Shown: in pieces, positions 48,530-57,547 of the stretch
Layout of the letters: every line of letters begins with the position of its first letter
Position numbering within the stretch: the stretch's first letter is position 1
Source: Cytobacillus eiseniae
Lineage (GTDB): Bacteria > Bacillota > Bacilli > Bacillales > Cytobacillaceae
NCBI RefSeq assembly: GCF_017874625.1
Contig: NZ_JAGIKZ010000022.1
Span: 1 to 58,372 of the forward strand
Reading direction: 5' to 3'
DNA length: 58,372 nucleotides
The notes under the pieces: model-generated
What the model saw: only the letters and a program-made list of their open reading frames with translations
The model's database searches: none
Told to the model about the DNA's origin: nothing
Program-made: the position numbers and the translations under genes

Positions 48530-48836
48530 GGCTGTTTATGCTAACATTGCTATTTCACACATCATTTTGATAAAGGTTGATTTCCACGCACGTGTGCTCC
48601 CTTTCCGCGGGGTAGTCCGCTTGAGCCTCCTTCGAGCAATCGCTCCTGCATAAGTCTCAGCTGTCCTACGCATCTAAGCAGGATATTGAGTTGGCTCCTT
48701 AAAATCCACACCGCACGAAGAAAATGCGACAGCATTTTCGAGGATCTCGCACCTTCCGCTCCAATCAACCGACCTATTTGGTAAACCATTCATTCTAACA
48801 ATTGTTTTAAAAACAACAATCTTTTAGAAAAGAGCC
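48530..48836. mobile_element. MITE-like element, copy 4
   Basis: A 307-bp copy in the same orientation as copies 1 and 2, from GGCTGTTTATGCTAACATTG to ACAATCTTTTAGAAAAGAGC. The internal AAATGCGACAGCATTT block is present. Flanking A/T-rich bases give only a weak target-duplication match. It occupies most of the 48366-48921 gap. Confidence 0.85.
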
Positions 48837-48851
48837 TTTAAAAAAAGTCAA

Positions 48852-48915
48852 AATAAAAAAGGGAGATCCATTAATTTTGCTCCACCTTCGCGAACAAAAT
48901 CAATTGGATCTCCCT
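48852..48915 (-). terminator. Terminator of the peptide transport-ggt-chr operon
   Basis: GGGAGATCCA / TGGATCTCCC outer stem with further pairing (ATTTTG...CAAAAT) inside, then TTTTTTATTTT on the minus strand, just after the last chr gene. Confidence 0.9.
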
Positions 48916-48921
48916 CACTGA

Positions 48922-49470
48922 TTAATGCACCCCAATGCCATATATGCCTGTGACTGCACCGATAGCTAATGCACATACAATGACTAAAGCTGGATGCACT
49001 TTGAATTTTTCCAATAAAAGAAAGCTTCCTATAATCAGCAAAATCGAATAGATTACATTCAGATTCATCATTGAATCTTGAGTAAACTGAAAAGTCATGA
49101 CTCCTAGCAATACGGCGATAACTGGTCGTACAACGATGGAAATATTTTTCACCTGTGGTTTATCTTTATATTTTAGCAAGACAGCCATTAATACGAGCAT
49201 CAGAATAATTGATGGGGCGACTGTTGCAAATAAGCCGATAAGACTTCCAAGCACGCCACCCTCTGCGTACCCTATATAGGCGGCCAATTTCGTTGCAATT
49301 GGACCAGGCAGTGAGTTGCCTGCTGCTAGAACTTCACTGAATTCTTGAGTAGTCATCCAATCATAACGATCCACCACTTCATTTTCAATCAAGGGAATAG
49401 AAGCTGGTCCGCCTCCGTAGCCAAGGATGCCTGGAATAAAAAAGGCTAAGAAGATTTGCCAATAGATCAT
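48922..49470 (-). CDS. Chromate-type (CHR) transporter, subunit 2
   Basis: A 182-residue membrane protein of the short-chain CHR family. The signature GILGYGGGPASIPLIENEVV, shortened, and the later AAGNSLPGPIATKLAAYIGY correspond to the conserved half-domain. Short CHR proteins work in pairs encoded by adjacent genes, as here. Its ATG overlaps the stop of the upstream paralogue by four bases. Chromate export has been shown for some family members; the real substrate here is uncertain. It resembles YwrA/YwrB of B. subtilis. Confidence 0.92.
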   Translation of the reverse strand: MIYWQIFLAFFIPGILGYGGGPASIPLIENEVVDRYDWMTTQEFSEVLAAGNSLPGPIATKLAAYIGYAEGGVLGSLIGLFATVAPSIILMLVLMAVLLKYKDKPQVKNISIVVRPVIAVLLGVMTFQFTQDSMMNLNVIYSILLIIGSFLLLEKFKVHPALVIVCALAIGAVTGIYGIGVH

Positions 49471-50090
49471 ACGCCTTCCCCCTTTTTACGGAACGGAACA
49501 AAAACAAGAATAATTAAAAATAGAATGAGAAATGCTGGATGAATCTTTAAGACTTCAATGAAAACAAGAGAACCTAAAATAAGCAATAAACCTTTAACCC
49601 AGCCAAGTGTTTCACCTGTTTTTTTAATAAATTCCCAAGTTAACACTGCAAGCATCACAGCTACAACAGGCACAACGGATGCAGACATATGCTGAACCCA
49701 AGGAACATCCTTGTAAACTTGTAATAATTGCAGCAAAAGGATCATTAGTAAGGCGGTTGGCGCGATCGTTGAAAATAAAGCGAGGAGGCAACCAAGCAAT
49801 CCTCCCACTCTATAGCCAATATATCCAGCCATTTTCGTTGCGATCGGTCCTGGCATTGTATTCGCCAAAGCTAATGTATCACCGAACTCTTCTTCACTCA
49901 TCCACATGTATTTCTTGACTGTCTCCTGATGAACAAGTGGAATGGAGGATGGTCCTCCACCGAAACCTAGTATTCCTACCCGAAAGAAAGCGAGCATAAT
50001 GTTCAAATATGTTCGCCGATCAGGACGTGGACTTGGGGAGGGGGTAGGAGATGGAATCGGTTGTTCTCTAGCTAATGATGCATTTACCAA
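49467..50090 (-). CDS. Chromate-type (CHR) transporter, subunit 1
   Basis: A 207-residue CHR half-transporter: GILGFGGGPSSIPLVHQETV and ANTMPGPIATKMAGYIGY match subunit 2. It has an extra Pro/Ser-rich N-terminal segment (PIPSPTPSPSPRPDRR) before the first helix, which is unusual. The proposed TTG start at 50090 overlaps the end of the ggt gene by seven bases. In B. subtilis a ggt-like gene (ywrD) is also near ywrA/ywrB, which suggests a conserved link. Confidence 0.9.
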   Translation of the reverse strand: MVNASLAREQPIPSPTPSPSPRPDRRTYLNIMLAFFRVGILGFGGGPSSIPLVHQETVKKYMWMSEEEFGDTLALANTMPGPIATKMAGYIGYRVGGLLGCLLALFSTIAPTALLMILLLQLLQVYKDVPWVQHMSASVVPVVAVMLAVLTWEFIKKTGETLGWVKGLLLILGSLVFIEVLKIHPAFLILFLIILVFVPFRKKGEGV

Positions 50091-51688
50091 GCCGCTATTG
50101 CCCCATCCGTACGAGATTCTGTTCCACCCATTAATACTCCACTTTCATTGTCCCTCCAAATGATTTGGCCACGTCCAAAGCTTCCCCCATCAGATGTTAC
50201 ATGTACGTCATGACCTTTCCGCGAAAGTGCTTGAACTAAATAATTAGGAAACTCTGGTTCCACATGAACTGATTTCCCTTTCATCCATTGCCATCTAGGC
50301 ATATCAAGTGCTGCTTGAGGATTTAATAAATAATCAATCGTATTGACTGCCACTTGGAAATGCCCTTGAGGCTGCATATAGCCACCCATCACACCAAATG
50401 GGCCTACTGCCTTTCCATCCTTTGTCATAAACCCAGGAATAATCGTATGATACGTTCTCTTCCCTGGCCTTAATACATTCGGGTGCGTTTCATCCAATGA
50501 GAAATCATGCCCTCTATTTTGTAAGCTAATTCCTGTACCAGGAATAACAATCCCAGATCCAAAACCCATATAATTGCTTTGGATATAAGAAACCATATTT
50601 CCTTCATCATCTGCAGCTGCTAAATAGACGGTGCCTCCTTTTGGCAGCTCATAAGGCAAAGGATCTGACGCCACATCTGAGATCACTTTGCTTCGTTCTA
50701 ATGCATAAGGATCTGCTAATAATTCCTCAGCAGAAATCGGCATTTCATCCGGTTCAGTAATAAACGCCTGCCCATCTGTAAAAGCCAGTTTCATTGATTC
50801 TATTTGCTGATGAAGTGTTTCTACATTTTGCCAAGAGGGTGATGACATTTTTTCAAAAATATTCAATGCCATTAATGCAATCATTCCTTGGCCATTTGGT
50901 GGAACTTCCCATACATCATACCCTCGATAATTAGTAGAGATTGGCTGAACCCATTTTGGCTCATATTTTTCTAAGTCAGATTTTGATAGAAAGCCATGAT
51001 GTGTTTTCATAAAATCATCGATCTTGTCTGCTAATTCTCCCTTATAAAAGGACTCCGCGTTCGTTTCCCCAATCGACTTTAAGGTAGAAGCATGACCAGG
51101 CGATTTCCACATTTCCCCAATTTCTGGTGCCCTTCCATTAGGTGCAAACGTTTCAAACCAAGCATTAAATTCCTCTGTCGTAAAATTTGTTTTAAATTTC
51201 TCATATGCAAATTTCCAATATTTCCCCAAGATTGGCGTAAGCGGGTAGCCTTCTTCCGCATAGCGAATCGCTGGTTTTAAGGTTTCTGCTAAAGAGAGAC
51301 GCCCAAATTTCTCTGATAGTGCGGCCCAACCTGCTGGCACACCGGGTACAGTAACAGGCACCACTCCATGTACAGGCATTTTTGAATGACCTAATTTCTT
51401 AACGGCTTCAACAGAAATCGATTGTGGGGCTGGCCCTGATGCGTTTAATCCGTGTAACTGATCTTTCACCCATACAATGGCAAAAGCATCCCCACCAATT
51501 CCATTAGAAGTTGGTTCAACAACTGTTAAAGCTGCCGCTGTGGCAATCGCTGCATCAATCGCATTTCCACCCTTTTGCAGAATCTCTAATCCCGCTTGGG
51601 CAGCTAAAGGCTGCGAGGTTGCCACCATGCCTTTCCTAGCAAATACAGTATGACGTTTTGAATGAAAGGGATGAAACAAGTAATCCAT
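50084..51688 (-). CDS. Gamma-glutamyltransferase (YwrD-like)
   Basis: A 534-residue Ntn hydrolase precursor that autocleaves before a threonine. The likely nucleophile is the Thr of PKGGTVYLAAADDEGNMVS (split), with downstream GSGIVIPGTGISLQNRG and GPFGVMGGYMQPQGH. There is no signal peptide, so it should act in the cytoplasm, unlike secreted Ggt. AGGAGG precedes the ATG. It is sandwiched between a peptide importer and CHR transporters, implying cleavage of imported gamma-glutamyl compounds such as glutathione. It resembles YwrD of B. subtilis. Confidence 0.92.
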   Translation of the reverse strand: MDYLFHPFHSKRHTVFARKGMVATSQPLAAQAGLEILQKGGNAIDAAIATAAALTVVEPTSNGIGGDAFAIVWVKDQLHGLNASGPAPQSISVEAVKKLGHSKMPVHGVVPVTVPGVPAGWAALSEKFGRLSLAETLKPAIRYAEEGYPLTPILGKYWKFAYEKFKTNFTTEEFNAWFETFAPNGRAPEIGEMWKSPGHASTLKSIGETNAESFYKGELADKIDDFMKTHHGFLSKSDLEKYEPKWVQPISTNYRGYDVWEVPPNGQGMIALMALNIFEKMSSPSWQNVETLHQQIESMKLAFTDGQAFITEPDEMPISAEELLADPYALERSKVISDVASDPLPYELPKGGTVYLAAADDEGNMVSYIQSNYMGFGSGIVIPGTGISLQNRGHDFSLDETHPNVLRPGKRTYHTIIPGFMTKDGKAVGPFGVMGGYMQPQGHFQVAVNTIDYLLNPQAALDMPRWQWMKGKSVHVEPEFPNYLVQALSRKGHDVHVTSDGGSFGRGQIIWRDNESGVLMGGTESRTDGAIAAW

Positions 51689-51766
51689 CTTTACTCCTCC
51701 TGAAAAGTTATGTCGTCTCTAGTTAAATGAAGATACCTCCTACACAGTAGAAGGATTCGTGCAATA

Positions 51767-52789
51767 TTATGCAATAGGCTGCCCTGCAAAGTGACATGCG
51801 GCAAAATGATTCGGCTCATACTCAACCCATTCTGGTTTTTCTCCCTTACATACATCCGCTGCAATTGGGCATCTCGTATGAAATGGACAACCAGACGGTG
51901 GATTCGCAGGGTTTGGCAGATCCCCCTGTAGACGAATTCGCTTATGTTTTGTATGAACAGACGGCCGAGGAATAGCTGATAACAGGGCTTGTGTATAAGG
52001 ATGCAATGGGCGATCAAATAGCTCTTTCACCGTTCCAAGCTCTACTGTATTGCCCAAATACATGACCAATACACGATCACAAAAATAACGCACCACACCT
52101 AAATCATGAGAAATGAATAAATAGGATAATTGATATTTCTGCTGTAACTTTTTAAGAAGCTTCAACACTTGGGCCTGAACAGAGACATCTAGTGCAGATA
52201 CAGCTTCATCACAGATAATAAATGAAGGATTTAAGGCGATTGCACGTGCGATCCCGATACGTTGACGCTGGCCCCCACTAAATTCATGAGGAAATCGATC
52301 AAAATGCTCCTCTTTTAAGCCCACTTCCTCTAATAAATCAATAACAGCCTGCCTTTTCTCGCCCGCTGACATATTCGTATGCATCGTAAAAACCTCTTCA
52401 AGTGCATGGCCAATACGCTGCCTCGGATTCAATGAAGCATATGGGTCTTGAAAAATCATTTGCATCTGTTTAATAAACTTTATTTTTTCTTTTCTTTTTA
52501 AATGCTGAATCTCTGTATCTTGGAAATAAATCTGTCCTTCTGTTAACTCTTCTAATCCTAAGATCGCTTTCCCCAATGTTGATTTCCCACAGCCTGATTC
52601 CCCGACAACACCTAGACTCTCTCCTTCATATAATTGCAAGGATACATTCTCAACTGCTTTTACATCTCCTTGTTTCCGTTTTAAAACGCCACCTTTTATC
52701 GGAAAATACTTTTTGATCCCTTTTAATTCGAGAAGGACTTTTGGTTTATTCAGCTCATTTGAAATAGTTTTTTCACTTGAGACAATCAT
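51767..52789 (-). CDS. Peptide ABC transporter, ATP-binding protein (OppF/DppF type)
   Basis: A 340-residue ATPase. Walker [10 protein letters not shown], signature LSGGQ-type FSGGQRQRIGIARAI, Walker B FIICDEAVSALD, and the C-terminal oligopeptide-ABC extension with cysteines (NPPSGCPFHTRCPIAADVC, shortened). I chose the ATG at 52789: it overlaps the upstream ATPase gene by ATGA and follows GAGGGG. It pairs with the OppD-type ATPase. Confidence 0.95.
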   Translation of the reverse strand: MIVSSEKTISNELNKPKVLLELKGIKKYFPIKGGVLKRKQGDVKAVENVSLQLYEGESLGVVGESGCGKSTLGKAILGLEELTEGQIYFQDTEIQHLKRKEKIKFIKQMQMIFQDPYASLNPRQRIGHALEEVFTMHTNMSAGEKRQAVIDLLEEVGLKEEHFDRFPHEFSGGQRQRIGIARAIALNPSFIICDEAVSALDVSVQAQVLKLLKKLQQKYQLSYLFISHDLGVVRYFCDRVLVMYLGNTVELGTVKELFDRPLHPYTQALLSAIPRPSVHTKHKRIRLQGDLPNPANPPSGCPFHTRCPIAADVCKGEKPEWVEYEPNHFAACHFAGQPIA

Positions 52790-53769
52790 CCTAATTTCCC
52801 CTCCTCTTCTTCTAACCAACAACTCACATGATGTGTATCAGATATTTTTGATAAAGGCGGCTCCTTGCTTCTGCAAATATCTGTTGCAAATTTACATCTT
52901 GCATGAAATCTGCATCCATCAATCTGTTCATGCAAGCTTGGCAAAGAGCCTGGGATTGCTTCTAATTCAAAGTCAGGATCATCCACATTCGGAACCGAAT
53001 TTAGCAAGCCTTTCGTATAAGGATGCTTCGGATTATCGAAGATTTCATTCACATTGCCTTCTTCGACCTTTTTCCCTGCATACATAACCATTACTCGATC
53101 AGCAACTTCAGCAACAACACCCATATCATGGGTAATCATCATCACACCCATATTAAACTTACTCTTTAAATCATTCATTAAATCTAGTATTTGCGCTTGA
53201 ATGGTTACATCAAGTGCCGTCGTAGGCTCATCTGCAATCAGCAAACCAGGGTTACATGATAGAGCAATCGCAATCATCACCCGTTGCCTCATCCCGCCAC
53301 TTAGCTCATGTGGATATTGATTCATCCTTTTTTCTGGATAGGGGATTCCTACTTGCTTTAAAAGTTCAATTCCTTGTTTATTTGCTTCACTCTTTGATAA
53401 TTTATGATGCAGCATTAATGGCTCTCTAAGTTGGAAGCCAACCGTTAACACTGGATTTAAGGCTGTCATTGGCTCCTGAAAAATCATTGAAATTTTATTT
53501 CCACGAATTTGCCGCATCTTTTCAGCTGGCAGATTATGAATGGGAGCTCCTTCATATAGAATTTCTCCACTCGTTATTTTCCCGTTACTAGGCAATAGGC
53601 CAATGACCGAGAGAGAAGTAATGCTTTTTCCACAGCCCGATTCTCCAACGATACATAATGTTTCTCCTTTTTTCAGTGAAAAGGAGACATCACGGACAGC
53701 AGGCAGCTGCCCGTCTGCCGTCCGAAATTCAGTCACAATATTTTTGACCTCTAGTAATGTCTCTCCCAT
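52786..53769 (-). CDS. Peptide ABC transporter, ATP-binding protein (OppD/DppD type)
   Basis: A 327-residue ATPase with Walker A GESGCGKS, signature [15 protein letters not shown], Walker [13 protein letters not shown] and a C-terminal extension with [14 protein letters not shown]. The most suitable start is the ATG at 53769, five bases after AGGTGG; other in-frame starts lie three and nine bases upstream. It follows the binding protein gene directly. Confidence 0.95.
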   Translation of the reverse strand: MGETLLEVKNIVTEFRTADGQLPAVRDVSFSLKKGETLCIVGESGCGKSITSLSVIGLLPSNGKITSGEILYEGAPIHNLPAEKMRQIRGNKISMIFQEPMTALNPVLTVGFQLREPLMLHHKLSKSEANKQGIELLKQVGIPYPEKRMNQYPHELSGGMRQRVMIAIALSCNPGLLIADEPTTALDVTIQAQILDLMNDLKSKFNMGVMMITHDMGVVAEVADRVMVMYAGKKVEEGNVNEIFDNPKHPYTKGLLNSVPNVDDPDFELEAIPGSLPSLHEQIDGCRFHARCKFATDICRSKEPPLSKISDTHHVSCWLEEEEGKLG

Positions 53770-53778
53770 CATTTCCAC

Positions 53779-55332
53779 CTACTTTCTTGTTACCTCTGAA
53801 ACATTCCATTTCCCTGTTGGCTCTAATTTAAGGCCAGTAAATGAAGCATCAAGGGCCGCTGTTACAACATCATGGTACATGATCACTACTGCATCATCTT
53901 CCAGCATTAATTCATTGGCCTGATTCAAGATTTCTAAGCGTTCTTCTTGATTCGTCGTTGTTCTTGAAGCCTCTACTAATTTATCAAACTCAGGATTATT
54001 GTATTGTGAACGATTCGATGATCCAACATTATCACTATGGAAGTTAGGATAAAGCAGCTCTGATCCATCACCTGTTAGATTGGACCAGCTCAAGAAAGTA
54101 AGGTCATAGTCACCCGCAAGTGTCGTATCTAAATAGGCTGCCCATTCCATTGTTTCAATTTCTACATTAAAGCCTGCTTCTGTTAATTGTGCTTGAACAA
54201 CTTCAGCCATTAGAATGAATGTTCCTCTATTCGCAGCAAGTAATTTCAGCGTTTGCTGACCATAGCCATTTTTCTCAACCAATGCCTTTGCAGCCTCTAA
54301 ATCATATGGCGTGCCCGCTTTATCTGCAGATTCTTTGTATCCAAATACTTTCGGACCGATTACACTGTCGCTTCTAACAGCCAATCCATTCATTTTGGAA
54401 ATAAAGGCATCTCTATCAATTGCACTAGCAATTGCTTTTCTAAATTCAGGATCTTTGCTGATTTCTTTTGAATGATTAACAGATAAAAAGTATTGTGGCG
54501 TTCCATCTACTTTTTCAATAGCAACATTTTTCATGCTTTCGATTCGGCTAAGCTGCTCAGTTGGAAGCTTATCAATGAATTGAACTTCCCCAGCCTGTAG
54601 CATTGAAATCGCTGTTGATACTTCTGGTACAACTTTGAAAATAACTTTCTTTAATGCCGGCTCTCCGTCTCGGTAATCAGGGTTTGCTTCTAAAACAATT
54701 TGATCACCAGGCACCCAGCTCACAAATTTAAAAGGTCCTGTACCAACTGGTTTATTCATTAAGTCTTGTGTTTGGTCTGCTTCAGGACTAACAATTGCAG
54801 CATTTGAGTGTGATAGGGATGCTAGAAATGGTCCATATGGATATTTTGTTTTAATTTCAACTGTGTACTCATCAATCACTGTAATGGAATCAACTGGCTC
54901 CATTAATGATGCACGCGGTGCAGCTGTTGCTGGATCACGCAGTTTATCAAACGTATATTTTACTGCTTCTGCATTGAATGGTGTGCCATCATGAAATTTA
55001 ATCCCTTGCTTCAATTTAATCGTCCATGTATTTTCATCTGGATTCTCATATGATTCTGCCAATTGTGGTTCAATTTCCATCGTTTCTCCATTTCTTTCAA
55101 AAAGCTTCTCATACACATGATCTGTAATATTTGCTGAAGCCCCATCATTTGTAAGAATAGGAGATAATCCTACAGCATCAGAAAGTGAAGCATATGTTAA
55201 TACATCCTCTCCACCTGAGGCTCCTTTATTGCTATTTTCATTGTTTGGTTCAGAGGATGTTCCTCCGCTTGAACATGCGGCAAGAAAGATTGCAGCAAGC
55301 AATGTAATAAGTACTACCCAATTTCTTTTCAT
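53779..55332 (-). CDS. Peptide ABC transporter, solute-binding lipoprotein
   Basis: A 517-residue family 5 extracellular solute-binding protein. The lipoprotein signal MKRNWVVLITLLAAIFLAAC has a lipobox ending in Cys20, followed by a Ser/Gly/Asn linker. The family 5 signature region is WTIKLKQGIKFHDGTPFNAE (shortened). These proteins bind di- and oligopeptides, nickel or glutathione. Neighbouring ggt favours a gamma-glutamyl peptide. GGGGGAAA precedes the ATG. Confidence 0.95.
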   Translation of the reverse strand: MKRNWVVLITLLAAIFLAACSSGGTSSEPNNENSNKGASGGEDVLTYASLSDAVGLSPILTNDGASANITDHVYEKLFERNGETMEIEPQLAESYENPDENTWTIKLKQGIKFHDGTPFNAEAVKYTFDKLRDPATAAPRASLMEPVDSITVIDEYTVEIKTKYPYGPFLASLSHSNAAIVSPEADQTQDLMNKPVGTGPFKFVSWVPGDQIVLEANPDYRDGEPALKKVIFKVVPEVSTAISMLQAGEVQFIDKLPTEQLSRIESMKNVAIEKVDGTPQYFLSVNHSKEISKDPEFRKAIASAIDRDAFISKMNGLAVRSDSVIGPKVFGYKESADKAGTPYDLEAAKALVEKNGYGQQTLKLLAANRGTFILMAEVVQAQLTEAGFNVEIETMEWAAYLDTTLAGDYDLTFLSWSNLTGDGSELLYPNFHSDNVGSSNRSQYNNPEFDKLVEASRTTTNQEERLEILNQANELMLEDDAVVIMYHDVVTAALDASFTGLKLEPTGKWNVSEVTRK

Positions 55333-55354
55333 TTTAATTTCCCCCTATTTCATT

Positions 55355-56251
55355 TTATTGAATATCCATATTTGGATCGATTGCATCTCTTAGTCCATCT
55401 CCAACTACATTAAAGGCAAATACTGTAAGCATAATTGCAATACCAGGAACAATTGTTAAATGAGGAGAACTCCACATGAACGCTTGCCCTTGTGAAATCA
55501 TTGCTCCCCATTCAGGAGTCGGCGGCTGTGCGCCCAATCCTAAATAGCTTAACGCAGCAGTTGAAAGGATTGCTGTTGCCATTCGCATCGTTGCAAATAC
55601 AATGATTGGTGCAAAACAGTTGGGCAAAATATGCTTGACCATAATCCTTAAATCAGAAGCACCAAGTGATTTCATTGCCATGATGTATTCTTTCTCTTTT
55701 ATCGAAAGAACCGACCCTCTGACAATCCTTGCACAGGACGGAATCGACCATATGCTTATGGCAATCGCAACATTTACTAGACTTGTACCTAAAATAGCAA
55801 TGATTAACATCGCTAGGAGAATGCCAGGAAAGGAGAATAATAAATCAACAATACGCATAATTATGCCATCGAGCTTTTTATAATAGCCTCCAAGTAAGCC
55901 TAACGTGACTCCACCTATGAGGCCTAAACTAACTGCTACTAGACCTACGACAAGAGAAATACGTGCACCATACACAATCCGACTCCATACATCTCTTCCA
56001 TAGTTATCTGTTCCAAGCCAATGCTCCTCACTAAATACCGGCAGTTCACTTGCTACTAAGTTTTGTTTAGCAGGGTCATATGAGGTAATTAAAGGGGCGC
56101 ATATTGCCATTCCTATTTGGACAACGATTATAATCAATCCAATTACTGCTAATTTATTTTTTAATAATCTTTTTAGCGTTATGATAAAAGGGCTTTCCTT
56201 TTTCTTTACCTTTTTTATTTCTGTTCCTAGGGCAGGTACTATTTCCGCCAT
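55355..56251 (-). CDS. Peptide ABC transporter, permease (OppC/DppC type)
   Basis: A 298-residue permease with an N-terminal cytoplasmic stretch, an early helix (NKLAVIGLIIIVVQIGMAIC), the TDNYGRDVWSRIVYGARISL motif of DppC-type proteins, and the EAA loop ASDLRIMVKHILPN. I chose the ATG at 56251, preceded by GGAGG; upstream in-frame codons overlap the preceding gene. It forms the channel with the DppB-type permease. Confidence 0.95.
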   Translation of the reverse strand: MAEIVPALGTEIKKVKKKESPFIITLKRLLKNKLAVIGLIIIVVQIGMAICAPLITSYDPAKQNLVASELPVFSEEHWLGTDNYGRDVWSRIVYGARISLVVGLVAVSLGLIGGVTLGLLGGYYKKLDGIIMRIVDLLFSFPGILLAMLIIAILGTSLVNVAIAISIWSIPSCARIVRGSVLSIKEKEYIMAMKSLGASDLRIMVKHILPNCFAPIIVFATMRMATAILSTAALSYLGLGAQPPTPEWGAMISQGQAFMWSSPHLTIVPGIAIMLTVFAFNVVGDGLRDAIDPNMDIQ

Positions 56252-56270
56252 TGTCCCTCGCCTCCTTTCA

Positions 56271-57212
56271 TTATTGATATTTAATCCTTGGATCGACATA
56301 TGTATAAACAATGTCCACGATCAGGTTGACTAATACGAATAAAGTGGCAACCAGTAATACAGAGCCTTGAACCATCGGGAAATCTCGAGCAGCAATCGCA
56401 TCAATCATTAAGCGTCCCACTCCATTTATTGCAAACACCTTTTCCGTAATAATTGTTCCGCCTAATAGTGCACCGAAATTTAATCCAATAACCGTTAACA
56501 CCGGAATCATCGCATTCTTTAATGTGTGGATCCAAATTACATTCCGTTCCTTTACTCCTTTTGCTCTTGCCGTTCGAACATAATCAGCCCTTACTACTTC
56601 AAGCATCGAGGATCTTGTCATTCTTGCAATCATGGCTGCTGCCCCTGTCCCTAAAGTAATGGCTGGCAAAATTAATTCCTTCATGCCCTCTACGGTATAC
56701 CATGGAGAGGACAAACCACTCACTGGCAGCCATTGGAGATTCACTGCAAAAACTAAGATTAATAGTGCACCTAGCCAAAAGTTAGGAATGGATATGCCTG
56801 TTAAAGCAAACGTAGTTGAGGTCATATCCAGCCAGCTATTGTGTTTTAGTGCTGAAATCAGCCCAGCAATGATTCCGATTATTACTGCAATAATCATACT
56901 TGCTACTGCTAGTTTCAGCGTATTGGGGAAGCGAATTGCAATTGCTTCAGAGACTGGTTGACGAGTTTGATAGGAATATCCTAAATCCCCTTGAACAACA
57001 CTGCCCATATACCTTACATACTGCGTGATGAATGAATCATTTAATCCTAAATTTTCTCTAATTGCTTCGATATCCGATTCTGTAGCTGTCGGACCTCCAA
57101 TCATTGAAGCAGGATCTCCTGGTGCAATATACATAGATGAAAATACTAGAAAGGAAATCCCAAATAATAGGAATATTAATTGAATAAACCTTTGAATAAT
57201 CATCGCAACCAT
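56271..57212 (-). CDS. Peptide ABC transporter, permease (OppB/DppB type)
   Basis: A 313-residue permease and first gene of the operon. IIQRFIQLIFLLFGISFLVF is the first helix, followed by APGDPASMIGG (typical of DppB). The EAA loop is RTARAKGVKERNVIWIHTLKN, shortened. GGGGGG lies seven bases before the ATG. The operon order B-C-A-D-F-ggt-chr-chr is compact, with overlaps or short gaps except for 78 bases before ggt. Confidence 0.95.
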   Translation of the reverse strand: MVAMIIQRFIQLIFLLFGISFLVFSSMYIAPGDPASMIGGPTATESDIEAIRENLGLNDSFITQYVRYMGSVVQGDLGYSYQTRQPVSEAIAIRFPNTLKLAVASMIIAVIIGIIAGLISALKHNSWLDMTSTTFALTGISIPNFWLGALLILVFAVNLQWLPVSGLSSPWYTVEGMKELILPAITLGTGAAAMIARMTRSSMLEVVRADYVRTARAKGVKERNVIWIHTLKNAMIPVLTVIGLNFGALLGGTIITEKVFAINGVGRLMIDAIAARDFPMVQGSVLLVATLFVLVNLIVDIVYTYVDPRIKYQ

Positions 57213-57332
57213 CTTTTTACCCCCCTTATTTTCATTTGTTAATCAAAAATTCACTTTTAGATTACAAAATGATTAAAATTATTTAAAAATGATTATAAAT
57301 CATAAAAATTCAAAAATCCACATAAAATTAAC

Positions 57333-57347
57333 ATTTTTCTAAAAATT
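57333..57347. promoter_or_regulatory. Candidate CodY box
   Basis: ATTTTTCTAAAAATT matches the CodY consensus AATTTTCWGAAAATT at 13 of 15 positions. It lies 120 bases before the first permease gene. CodY controls peptide transport operons (for example dpp) in B. subtilis. The region is very AT-rich, so a chance match is possible. Confidence 0.4.
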
Positions 57348-57442
57348 ATTTATTTTTAAATTACCTTTTGGTTATTAAAGTGATAAATATCAAAACATAT
57401 AGACTGTTAATAGTGAAAAATAACTAATTTTTGTACCTGTAC

Positions 57443-57457
57443 TTATAAGCGCTTACA
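57443..57457. promoter_or_regulatory. Candidate CcpA (cre) site
   Basis: TTATAAGCGCTTACA matches the cre pattern WTGNAANCGNWNNCW at all but one fixed position and has a perfect TAAGCGCTTA core. It is 230 bases upstream of the peptide transporter operon. The gap 57213-57547 has no gene. Confidence 0.45.
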
Positions 57458-57547
57458 AATCAATTCGAGAAACGAAAGGAACCTGATTTTGTTGGCGCGT
57501 ATTATTGTTATTAGAAGGAGGACTTAAAAGCTGTAGTACCGGGGTTT

